From Arthrobacter sp. zg-Y20 (GTDB taxonomy: Bacteria > Actinomycetota > Actinomycetes > Actinomycetales > Micrococcaceae): a stretch of DNA of 64,000 nt. Positions 53,699-61,820 of the stretch are shown in pieces (position 1 is the first letter of the stretch; every line of letters begins with the position of its first letter). The notes beneath the pieces are model-generated. The model was not told the DNA's origin and made no database searches. It saw only the letters and a list, made by a program, of their open reading frames with translations. Where the stretch lies: NCBI RefSeq assembly GCF_030142075.1, contig NZ_CP126241.1, positions 3,286,001 to 3,350,000 of the forward strand, written 5' to 3'. The position numbers were made by a program, and so were the translations under genes.

Positions 53699-54982
53699 AT
53701 GACGAGCTCTCCGCTCCCCGCTCCACCCGCCAAGCGCCCCAACGGCGCACTGCTGACGGGAATCCTCGCCCTGCTAACCGCAGTGGCGCCGCTGTCCATC
53801 GACATGTACCTGCCGGCCTTCCCTCACATGGCACAGGATCTGGACACCACGGCCACCGGCATCCAGCTCACCATGACGGCCTTCCTGGTGGGCCTGGCCC
53901 TGGGCCAGCTGCTCATCGGCCCGCTCTCGGACGGTGTCGGCCGCCGCAAGCCCCTGCTGATCGGTTCCTTCGTTGCCCTGCTGGCCACAGTGGTCTGTGC
54001 CCTGGCACCGAACGTGGAAATCCTCACAGCGGCCCGCTTCCTGCAGGGCCTGGGCGGTGCGGCCGGTATTGTGCTGGCCCGTGCCATTGTCTCCGACACT
54101 TCCCGCGGCCCGGCCGCCGCGAAACTGCTGGGCGTGCTGACCATGATCAGCGTCATCGCACCTGTGGTGGGCCCGCTGGCGGGCGGCGCCATCCTGTCCG
54201 CCGGCAGCTGGCGGACCGTGTTCTGGGTCCTGTCCATCCTCGTGCTGCTGATGTTCCTGGGGGCACTGTTCGGCGTTCGGGAAACGCTGAACGACGCCGA
54301 CCGGAACCGCGGCGGCCTCAAGACCACCTTCAAGGTGGCCGGCATCGTGCTGCGCAACCGCAACTACACCGGCTACCTGCTGACCTTCTGCTTCTCCTTC
54401 GCCGGGCTCTTCGCCTACATTGCCGCATCACCGTTCGTGGTGCAGAACATCCTCGGCCTGTCCGAAACCCGGTTCTCGCTGATCTTCGCCATGAACGCCG
54501 TCGCCATCACCATCGTTAGCGCCGTGGCCGCCGCGCTGGCCGGCAAGGCGCCCTACCGCACCATGATCAGCATCGGCCTGGCTGTGGGGCTCCTGGCTGC
54601 CGCCGGAATGCTCATCACCGTTGCCAACGGCACTCCCATGGTTCCCACCCTGGTGCTGTTCGCCGTGTTCCAGGGCTCCATGGGCATGATCTTCGGCAAC
54701 GCCACCGTGCTGGCGTTGGAGGAGGCAGGGCACCACGCCGGCACCGGTTCGGCCTTCCTTGGCTCCCTGCAGTTCCTGCTCGCCGCCCTTGTCTCCCCGC
54801 TGGTGGGCCTCTGGGGTGAGGATACCGGCGTGCCGATGGGTGCAGCCATGCTCGGCTTCCTGGTCCTGGCCGCGGCGTCCTACCTGCTGCTGACCCGCAA
54901 GGCTTCGAACGCAGTTCCGGACACGGCGGCGGACACGGCACCAGCCAGTGCTGCCGGGACGGACACGCACACCGCGGTCTAG
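53699..54982 (+). CDS. Bcr/CflA-family MFS multidrug exporter
   Basis: A 427-residue, 12-helix exporter. APLSIDMYLPAFPHMAQDL in helix 1 is the signature of the Bcr/CflA branch (SxDMYLPAxP), GPLSDGVGRRKPLLIG is motif A and RFLQGLGGAAGIVLARAIV follows in helix 4. Relatives export bicyclomycin, chloramphenicol or peptides. The C-terminal 25 residues are Ala/Thr/Asp-rich. ATG at 53699. A divergent MarR-type gene is the likely local regulator, and a strong terminator follows. Confidence 0.94.
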   Translation: MTSSPLPAPPAKRPNGALLTGILALLTAVAPLSIDMYLPAFPHMAQDLDTTATGIQLTMTAFLVGLALGQLLIGPLSDGVGRRKPLLIGSFVALLATVVCALAPNVEILTAARFLQGLGGAAGIVLARAIVSDTSRGPAAAKLLGVLTMISVIAPVVGPLAGGAILSAGSWRTVFWVLSILVLLMFLGALFGVRETLNDADRNRGGLKTTFKVAGIVLRNRNYTGYLLTFCFSFAGLFAYIAASPFVVQNILGLSETRFSLIFAMNAVAITIVSAVAAALAGKAPYRTMISIGLAVGLLAAAGMLITVANGTPMVPTLVLFAVFQGSMGMIFGNATVLALEEAGHHAGTGSAFLGSLQFLLAALVSPLVGLWGEDTGVPMGAAMLGFLVLAAASYLLLTRKASNAVPDTAADTAPASAAGTDTHTAV

Positions 54983-55005
54983 CCCAGCGGGCAGCACTCC
55001 AACAC

Positions 55006-55055
55006 AAACGGCAGGTGCCGCTCCCCCTTTTTTGGGGAAGCGGCACCTGCCGTTT
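55006..55055. terminator. Bidirectional terminator between Bcr/CflA pump and MMPL gene
   Basis: AAACGGCAGGTGCCGCT and AGCGGCACCTGCCGTTT form a perfect 17-bp stem around a CCCCCTTTTTTGGGG core. It serves the two converging transcripts. Confidence 0.92.
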
Positions 55056-55072
55056 TGGCTATCCGTAGAAGG

Positions 55073-57598
55073 CTAGCTGCGCGCGTGCGCCTCGACGTTG
55101 TCCGACGCCGGCTGGTCCTCCGCGTGCGGATGGCGGCGTTCCAGGGACGCGCCCTCGACGTCGACGTCCGGCAGGATCTTGTCCAGCCACTTCGGCAGCC
55201 ACCAGGCCTTGTCTCCGGCCAAGTGCATCAGGGCCGGAATCAGCAGCATCCGCACCACGAAGGCATCCACCAGGACACCGAAGGCCAGGGCGAAGCCGAT
55301 GGGCCGGATCATGGTGCTGTGCGAGAAGATGAAGCCGCCGAACACGGACACCATGATGATGGCCGCAGCCGTCACCACCGAGCGTCCGTTGCGGAAGCCC
55401 TGCATCACGGCCACCCGGGCCGGCGAGCCGTGGACGAAGGCCTCGCGCATGCCGGTGCCCAGGAACAGCATGTAGTCCATGGCCAGGCCGAACAGGATGC
55501 CCACCAGGATGGTCGGCAGGAAGTTCAGTACCGGGCCCGGGGTTTCCACGCCGAAGACGCCGGCGAGCCAGCCCCACTGGTAGATGGCCACCACGCCGCC
55601 GATCGCGGCGAAGTAGGACAGGATGAAGCCCAGCGTCGCGATGACCGGAACAAAGATGGACCGGAAGACCAGGATCAGGATCAGCAGGGACAGGCCCACC
55701 ACTACGCCCAGGTAGATCGGCAGGGCCTGGGACAGCTTCTCGGAGATGTCGATGTTGCCGCTGGCAGTGCCGGCCACACCCAGCTCCACGTCCCCGTTTT
55801 CGGTCTCCAGCGGGGACAGGTCCCGCAGGGTGTGCACCAGTTCCTCGGTGGATTCGCTGGTGGGGCCTTCGGCGGGAATCACCTGGAAGGCAGTGACGGT
55901 GCGGTCCTCGGAAGAGCCGACGGGGGCCACGGCCACTACGTCATCCTGGTCGAAGAGCTTCTGCGCAATCTCAGCCTGCGCCGCCGCGGATTCTTCCTCG
56001 GTGGGGTTGCCGGGAAGGTCCGCAACCACCAGCAGTGAACCGTTCTGGCCCTCGCCGAACTTCTGCGAGACCGTTTCGTAGGCCCGGTACTGGCTGGAGT
56101 CGTGGGCCTCGGAGGAACCGTCGGGCAGGTTGGTGCGCAGGTCCAGCGACGGAATGGCGATGACCAGCAGCCCCGCGATGGACAGCACCACGGTGAGTAC
56201 CGCACGCAGCGTGGACATCTGCTTCACCGGGATGCTTTCCGGCTTGCCGGCCGAAGCGGAGGCACCGTGGTCCTTCTCCGCCGCGGCCCGCTCCTTGCGG
56301 CTGAGGATCTTCCGGCCGGCCAGCTTGAGCAGTGCCGGAGTAAGCGTGGTGGCCACCAGCACGGCAATGGCCACGCAGGCCGCGCCCACGGTGCCCATCA
56401 GGCCCAGGAAGGGGATGCCGGTGATGTTCAGGGCCAGCAGGGCGATGAACACGGTGGTTCCGGCGAACACCACGGCGTTGCCGGAGGTGCCGTTGGCCAA
56501 GGCGATGGATTCCTCCAGCGCATAACCGGCCTTCAACTGGCGGCGGTGCCGGTTGACGATGAACAGGGCATAGTCGATGCCCACGGCCAGGCCGAGCATA
56601 ACGCCCAGGATGGGGGTCACGGACGCCATTTCGACGACGCCGGAGAAAGCCAGCGCACCGGCGGCGCCAACGCCCACGCCGATCAGCGCGGTCACCAGCG
56701 GCAGGCCGGCACCGATGAAGGTGCCCAGCATAACCACCAGCACAACCGCGGCGACCACCAGGCCAACCACCTCGCCCACACCCAGGATGCTGGGCACACC
56801 GGCGGAAACCTCGGATGAGAAGTCCACCTGCACGCCGTCGACGGGCTCATCTTCGAAGGCCGCTACGATAGCGTCCTTGGTTTCCTGCTCGACCTCCATC
56901 TGGGTCTCGCTGAAGACAACGTTGACCACTGCCGCGCTGCCGTCCTCGGACACAGTGCGGATTTCGGCGGCCGCGTCCAACAGGGCAGCACCCTGTTCGG
57001 CCTGGGCGGCACCGGCTTCCAGTTCTGCGCTCTTGGCATCAAGCTCGGCGCGGCTGGCGTCCAGCGTGGCCTGCTGAGCGTCCAGCTGCGCCAGCATTTC
57101 GGCGGGGGCACCGGCTGCTTCGGCCTGCTGCCGGGCGGCGTCGAGCTGGGCCTGGCCGTCCTCGAGCTGGGCCCGCCCCTGCTCGATCTGGGTGCGGCCG
57201 GCGTCGACCTGCGCCTGGCCGGACTGCAGCTGCTGGGCCTGGGCGGCGCGGTCCGCTTCGGTGCTGAACGGGTCCACGACGGTTTCCACGCCGTCAATGT
57301 CCGCAGCCTCGGTGATCAGTGCCGAGATGTCCTGCTTCTGGGCATCCGTGAAGGCCGAGCCGTCCTCGGTGCTGACCACCACGGAGCCGGAGCCGCCGGA
57401 AGCCTGCGGGAGTTTCTCCTGCAGGTGGTTGGTGACCTGCGTGGTGGGGGTGTCCGGGATGGAGAAGCCGGTGGCAAGCGTGCCGCCGAAGAGCATAAAA
57501 GCTCCTCCGGCAACCACAAGCACTCCGATCCATGCCGCAAGCACGGTTTTCGCGCGGCGGGCGGCCGCGGCTCCGAGGCGGTAGAGGAATTCAGCCAT
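55073..57598 (-). CDS. MMPL-family RND transporter
   Basis: An 841-residue membrane protein with the RND layout: one N-terminal helix, a large extracytoplasmic loop (about 40-230), five helices, a cytosolic stretch, then the second half. The GIDYALFIVNRHRRQL and AMDYMLFLGTGMREAF segments hold the proton-relay Asp-Tyr pairs typical of MmpL3-like proteins. The first loop contains a long Gln/Ala/Glu heptad-rich segment (about 120-210), likely a coiled coil, more often seen in YhgE/Pip-like proteins. It exports lipids or drugs. The TetR-type gene lies 33 bases upstream, in operon. Confidence 0.93.
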   Translation of the reverse strand: MAEFLYRLGAAAARRAKTVLAAWIGVLVVAGGAFMLFGGTLATGFSIPDTPTTQVTNHLQEKLPQASGGSGSVVVSTEDGSAFTDAQKQDISALITEAADIDGVETVVDPFSTEADRAAQAQQLQSGQAQVDAGRTQIEQGRAQLEDGQAQLDAARQQAEAAGAPAEMLAQLDAQQATLDASRAELDAKSAELEAGAAQAEQGAALLDAAAEIRTVSEDGSAAVVNVVFSETQMEVEQETKDAIVAAFEDEPVDGVQVDFSSEVSAGVPSILGVGEVVGLVVAAVVLVVMLGTFIGAGLPLVTALIGVGVGAAGALAFSGVVEMASVTPILGVMLGLAVGIDYALFIVNRHRRQLKAGYALEESIALANGTSGNAVVFAGTTVFIALLALNITGIPFLGLMGTVGAACVAIAVLVATTLTPALLKLAGRKILSRKERAAAEKDHGASASAGKPESIPVKQMSTLRAVLTVVLSIAGLLVIAIPSLDLRTNLPDGSSEAHDSSQYRAYETVSQKFGEGQNGSLLVVADLPGNPTEEESAAAQAEIAQKLFDQDDVVAVAPVGSSEDRTVTAFQVIPAEGPTSESTEELVHTLRDLSPLETENGDVELGVAGTASGNIDISEKLSQALPIYLGVVVGLSLLILILVFRSIFVPVIATLGFILSYFAAIGGVVAIYQWGWLAGVFGVETPGPVLNFLPTILVGILFGLAMDYMLFLGTGMREAFVHGSPARVAVMQGFRNGRSVVTAAAIIMVSVFGGFIFSHSTMIRPIGFALAFGVLVDAFVVRMLLIPALMHLAGDKAWWLPKWLDKILPDVDVEGASLERRHPHAEDQPASDNVEAHARS

Positions 57599-57631
57599 TT
57601 GAGGGTCTGTCCTTTTATGGTGGGTTGGGAA

Positions 57632-58300
57632 CTACGGGTGGAGTGATTTGGGGGAGGCCGGGTCCCGGACATAGCCGGAGCGCACCTTTTCAAGCAGCGC
57701 GTCCAGCAGTTCTGCCCAGACGCGGCGGGATTCGGGGGTATCCACGGCTCCGGTGGCGCAGTGCCAGTGGTGGTACAGCACGCCCAGACCGCTGGTGAGG
57801 GCACCGACCAGCAGGTCCACGCCCAGCTTGTTGGCTTCCGGATACCGGCCGAGCATAGCCGCGGAGAGCCGTTCGCTCAGTTCGGTGAACGCCCGCAGGG
57901 CAATCGGATGTGCCTGCGTCTGGGCCGGAGCAGGAATGGGCCCGTCTCCCAGCAGCCGGGTCAGATACGCCATGGGCGCCACCAGGTCCGCTGCTCGGAA
58001 CGCCTCGGCAATTTCGTCGAACATGGCCGGGCGTCCGACGTCGGAGGCCGGGACGGCGATCAGGCTCTCCACTGCGGAACTGAGGACGTCACTGCACACT
58101 TCCGACACAATGTCGCGGACTGAGGAGAAGTGGTTGAACACTGTGCGGCGCGAAACATCGGCGGCCTGGGCCAGCTCGTCCACGGTGAAATCGGTGCTCT
58201 GCCGCTCATGCATCAGCGCCGCCGCGGCTGCCACAATGGCCTGCCGGTGGCGGTCTTTTAGCGCCTTGCGGCGGTCTTCCGACGGAACACTGTTCAGCAC
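57632..58300 (-). CDS. TetR-family repressor of the MMPL operon
   Basis: A 222-residue regulator. The N-terminal helix-turn-helix reads FTVDELAQAADVSRRTVFNHFSSVRDIV; the C-terminal 150 residues are the ligand-binding helical domain. GTG at 58300 is chosen since a longer frame would cross the operator at 58321-58339. It heads the TetR-MMPL operon and should repress it through that operator. Confidence 0.92.
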   Translation of the reverse strand: MLNSVPSEDRRKALKDRHRQAIVAAAAALMHERQSTDFTVDELAQAADVSRRTVFNHFSSVRDIVSEVCSDVLSSAVESLIAVPASDVGRPAMFDEIAEAFRAADLVAPMAYLTRLLGDGPIPAPAQTQAHPIALRAFTELSERLSAAMLGRYPEANKLGVDLLVGALTSGLGVLYHHWHCATGAVDTPESRRVWAELLDALLEKVRSGYVRDPASPKSLHP

Positions 58301-58320
58301 GCTTACTACACTACGTGCAC

Positions 58321-58339
58321 GTTTGCACTCGGTGCAAAC
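58321..58339. promoter_or_regulatory. TetR operator
   Basis: GTTTGCAC-TCG-GTGCAAAC is a perfect 8-3-8 palindrome 20 bases upstream of the TetR-type GTG, with an overlapping GTGCAC to its left. The position suits autorepression of the TetR-MMPL unit. Confidence 0.85.
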
Positions 58340-58355
58340 GGTTCCGGCCGTCCCG

Positions 58356-59333
58356 CTAGTACCGGCTGCCCTCCGGCTGCGGGGCGTTGTCCAGCATCGC
58401 CAGGTCCTCGTCGCTGAGCACCAAATCCCCGGCCGCGACGTTGTCGCGCAGGTATTTGGGTGTTTTGGTCCCCGGGATGGGGATGACCCGCTGTCCCTGG
58501 GCCACCACCCACGCCAGCGCCACCTGGGCCGGCGTCGCGCCCACCCGTTCAGCGACGTCGCGCACCCGCTGCACAATGGCCAGGTTCGCCATCAGGTTCT
58601 CCTGCTGGAAGCGCGGAAGACGGCGGCGCATGTCATCCGGCGGGAGCTGGTCAAAGGAGGTGAACCGCCCGGTGAGGAACCCGCGGCCCAGCGGGGAAAA
58701 CGGCAGGAACGCGAGCCCGTTCTCCACGCAGTAGGGCACGACGTCGGCCAGCCTGTCCCGGGTCCACAGCGACAGTTCGGACTGCACCGCGGTGACCGGA
58801 TGCACCGACTGCGCCCGCTTAATCTCCTCCACGCTGGCCTCCGAAATGCCGATGGCGCGGGCTTTGCCGTCCCGGACCGTCTGCGCCATGGCACCCCAGG
58901 AATCTTCCAGCGGCACCTCCGGATCCACCCGGTGCAGGATGTACAGGTCCACGTGGTCCGTACCCAGCCGGCGGAGGCTGGCGTCGATGGACTGGCGGAT
59001 ATGGTCGGGGCTGCCGTTCTTCACCAACCCGGGCATGGTCCCCGCCGCCGGGGCCGCGTTGCTGACCTCCAGGCCAACCTTGGTGGAAAGCACGGCCCGC
59101 TCCCGGTAGCCGTCCTTCAGGGCCCGGCCCACCAGTTCCTCGTTCGTGTAGGGACCGTACACATCCGCCGTATCGATCAAGGTGGCGCCGAGTTCAATGG
59201 CGCCGCGGATCACCGAAATGGAGGTTTCCTCCTCCCGTTTGGCTTCCATGTCATAGGCGTAGCTCATGCCCATGCAGCCCAGGCCGATCACGCCGACCTC
59301 GGGTCCGTTGGTTCCCAGTGTGGTGGTACGCAT
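58356..59333 (-). CDS. Aldo/keto reductase (AKR, YajO/AKR13-like)
   Basis: A 325-residue reductase: GVIGLGCMGMSYAYD, LIDTADVYGPYTNEELVGRAL (catalytic Asp and Tyr), VLSTKVGLE (Lys) and YILHRVDPEVPLE (His), GISEASVEEI, and the C-terminal VIPIPGTKTPKYLRDNVAA for NADPH. The sequence order fits the AKR13 group, which reduces aldehydes and quinone-like compounds. ATG at 59333 sits after AGGGAGGAACC. It lies directly upstream of the TetR operator, but is probably a separate unit. Confidence 0.92.
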   Translation of the reverse strand: MRTTTLGTNGPEVGVIGLGCMGMSYAYDMEAKREEETSISVIRGAIELGATLIDTADVYGPYTNEELVGRALKDGYRERAVLSTKVGLEVSNAAPAAGTMPGLVKNGSPDHIRQSIDASLRRLGTDHVDLYILHRVDPEVPLEDSWGAMAQTVRDGKARAIGISEASVEEIKRAQSVHPVTAVQSELSLWTRDRLADVVPYCVENGLAFLPFSPLGRGFLTGRFTSFDQLPPDDMRRRLPRFQQENLMANLAIVQRVRDVAERVGATPAQVALAWVVAQGQRVIPIPGTKTPKYLRDNVAAGDLVLSDEDLAMLDNAPQPEGSRY

Positions 59334-59429
59334 TAGCGGGTTCCTCCCTGCGGTGCCTGCCTTACGGACCCGGGCGGGGCCGTAACCCTAGGCTAGGAGT
59401 GTCGCGGCCCGCGCGGGAGGGGCAGGCGC

Positions 59430-60311
59430 TTATCCGTTCAGATTCACTTCCAGCAGCCCGTCACGGACGCGGGTGGCAAAGCAGGGCTGCGGCGCCGTGG
59501 CCGGCCCGTGCACCACTTCGCCGCTCTGCACGGCGAAGGTGCTGCCGTGCCAGGGGCAGATGATGCACAGCTGGCCCTTCTCCTGGCGCAGTTCCCCCTC
59601 ATGCAGCGGTCCGCCGAGGTGGCTGCAGGTGTCGGCCAACACGGAAATGGAACCGTCGGCGGCGCCGTCGGTCCGCTTCAGCACCATCAGGTCCACCTCC
59701 CCCAGCCTTGCCCGCTGCGGTGTGCCGGAGGCAAAGGAGTCCACCGGGCCCAGGGAATGCCATCCGGGCGATACCTCTTCGGGCAGGTCATCGTTGCGGT
59801 TCACCCCGGCACCCTGCCGGTAGGACAGGTGCCCACCGAGGAACCCACCGATCATCGTGCTCGCCAGGCCGGCAAAACCCAGGGCCCGGCCCAGTCCCTG
59901 GCTACCGCGGAACCGCGCCAGCCAGGAACCTGAATAGAGTCCGAGGGCCAGGATGTTGGAGAGCTGGTGCACCACCCCGGTGCGCTGCTGCTCAGTATCC
60001 AACTCGGCGAAGTCCGCGGCTCCGGCGAGCGCAGTGGGAGCGGCGGACAACACGCCCACTCCTATCAGTGTCCGGGCGGCCCGCTCGTTGCCGGGCAGCA
60101 CATCCAGCACAGCGGCGGACACCCAGGCGCCCAACGGCACTACGATCATCAGCGGGTGCAGCGGGTGGCCCAGCGGGACGCCGTGCAGCACGTCCTTCAC
60201 CCCTGTGGGCAGCACGGTCCGCACGGAGCGGGCCACCCAGGAGGCGGCGGGATCCAGCCAGCCGGCGTTTTCCAGTTTGTCGGCAACGGTGACCAGTGGC
60301 AGGCGGCGCAT
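59430..60311 (-). CDS. Rieske [2Fe-2S] protein with DUF2231 membrane domain
   Basis: A 293-residue protein. Residues 1-165 hold a DUF2231 domain of four helices (HGVPLGHPLHPLMIVVPLGAW). The C-terminal 105 residues are a Rieske ferredoxin with CSHLGG and CPWHGSTF, the full Cys-His/Cys-His cluster set. Such fusions occur in Actinobacteria; the electron partner is unknown. ATG at 60311 is preferred over GTG at 60344, which lacks a ribosome-binding site. The gene lies downstream of the FAD dehydrogenase on the same strand, 81 bases away. Confidence 0.88.
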   Translation of the reverse strand: MRRLPLVTVADKLENAGWLDPAASWVARSVRTVLPTGVKDVLHGVPLGHPLHPLMIVVPLGAWVSAAVLDVLPGNERAARTLIGVGVLSAAPTALAGAADFAELDTEQQRTGVVHQLSNILALGLYSGSWLARFRGSQGLGRALGFAGLASTMIGGFLGGHLSYRQGAGVNRNDDLPEEVSPGWHSLGPVDSFASGTPQRARLGEVDLMVLKRTDGAADGSISVLADTCSHLGGPLHEGELRQEKGQLCIICPWHGSTFAVQSGEVVHGPATAPQPCFATRVRDGLLEVNLNG

Positions 60312-60392
60312 GGCTTCTCTTAGCGGGGCGGGAACGGTGCCCACAGACTAGGCAGCCGGGGCCGCGGGCGCCACCGAAAACGGCGGGAACTC

Positions 60393-61778
60393 TCAGATGG
60401 CCTTGCCCGGGTTGAGGATGCCCAGCGGATCCAGTGCGGCGCGGAGGGTGTTCATGACCTCCAGCGAGGTTCCGCCCAGCTCGTCTTCCAGCCAGTCCCG
60501 TTTCAACAGCCCGACGCCGTGTTCCCCGGTCAAGGTACCGCCCAGCCGGTGCGCCAGGTAGAACATCTCCCCCAGCGCCGCCTTGGCCGGTCCGGCGGTG
60601 ACCGATTCTTCGGGGTCCGTCACGATCATCGGGTGCAGGTTGCCGTCCGAGGCGTGCGCGATAGTGAAGATCCGCACCCCCGTGCGCGCGGAGATCTCTT
60701 CCAGCCCGCCCACCACCTCGGCCAGCTTGCCGCGGGGCACCCCAATGTCCCCGATGGACACCCGTCCCAGCTTCTCCAGCGACGGAATCGCTTCGCGCCG
60801 CGCGGTTATCAGGGCCGCGGCGTGCTCGTCATCCACCGCCTTCTCGCAGCTGCCCAGCGGCGACACAACGCCCATCACCACGTCCTGCTCCAGGAACGCG
60901 CCGTACCCGTCGGTCTGCACCAGCAGGAACGCTCCGCCCTTGGCGCGGTAGTCGGTGCCCATGGCCATGTCCACCGCCTCCAGCGTGGGCCCGTCCATCA
61001 GTTCCATCACCGAGGGCTGGATGCGGGCGGCGACGACGGCGGATGCAGCCCGCGCGGCGGCCGTGACGTCGGGGAAGAACGCGGCCACGGTGGCAGTGTG
61101 CACCGGCATCGGGCGCAACCGCAGGGTTGCTTCCACCACCACCCCGAGCGTTCCCTCCGAGCCGATCATCAGGGCATTCAGGTCATAGCCGCTGACCCCT
61201 TTTATGGTTTCACGGCCGGTCCGCAGCTCCCGTCCGTCGGCCAGGATAACGCGCAGGGCCAGCACCGATTCGCGGGTGACGCCGTACTTGGCGCAGCGCA
61301 TGCCGCCGGCGTTGGTGGCAATGTTCCCGCCGATGCTGCAGATGGCCGTGCTGGCCGGATCCGGGGCGTAGAACAGCCCGTATTCGGCGGCCGCGGCGTT
61401 GAGGTCTGCGTTCAGGACTCCCGGTTCCACCACGGCCAACTGCTCTTCCGGGTCAATCCGCAGGATCCGGTTCATGCCGGAGACATCCAGCACCAGTTCA
61501 CCGGCCCGGGCGGAGGATGCGGCTGCCAAACCGGTGCCGGCACCGCGGGGCACCACGGGAATCCGGTGCCGGGTGGCCAGCTGAAGGGTGGTGACGACGT
61601 CGTCGGCGGTCCGGGCGAACACCACGCCGTCCGGCAGCGACTCGGGGACATACCCGGAGCGGTCGGTGCTGACCCGCTTGCGGTCCTCTTCCAGGACGGA
61701 CACGGAAGGAAATGTGCTGAGGAAACCCGGTCCGCCCAGGGCGTTGCCGGGATCCGGATCGAGGGAGTGCGTACTCAC
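60393..61778 (-). CDS. FAD-linked 2-hydroxyacid dehydrogenase (GlcD/D-lactate type)
   Basis: A 461-residue VAO-fold flavoprotein. PVVPRGAGTGLAAASSA and SIGGNIATNAGGMRCAKYGVT are the FAD-binding segments, and AHASDGNLHPMI and GEHGVGLLKRDWL near the C-terminus are the catalytic hallmarks of D-lactate dehydrogenase and glycolate oxidase GlcD. The permease gene 42 bases upstream is of the lactate/glycolate LctP family, so oxidation of imported D-lactate or glycolate is the natural reading. The choice between the two substrates cannot be made from sequence. Confidence 0.92.
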   Translation of the reverse strand: MSTHSLDPDPGNALGGPGFLSTFPSVSVLEEDRKRVSTDRSGYVPESLPDGVVFARTADDVVTTLQLATRHRIPVVPRGAGTGLAAASSARAGELVLDVSGMNRILRIDPEEQLAVVEPGVLNADLNAAAAEYGLFYAPDPASTAICSIGGNIATNAGGMRCAKYGVTRESVLALRVILADGRELRTGRETIKGVSGYDLNALMIGSEGTLGVVVEATLRLRPMPVHTATVAAFFPDVTAAARAASAVVAARIQPSVMELMDGPTLEAVDMAMGTDYRAKGGAFLLVQTDGYGAFLEQDVVMGVVSPLGSCEKAVDDEHAAALITARREAIPSLEKLGRVSIGDIGVPRGKLAEVVGGLEEISARTGVRIFTIAHASDGNLHPMIVTDPEESVTAGPAKAALGEMFYLAHRLGGTLTGEHGVGLLKRDWLEDELGGTSLEVMNTLRAALDPLGILNPGKAI

Positions 61779-61820
61779 GGGATGACTCCTTTTGCTTCGG
61801 GGCGTTTGCGGTCGGGGCGC

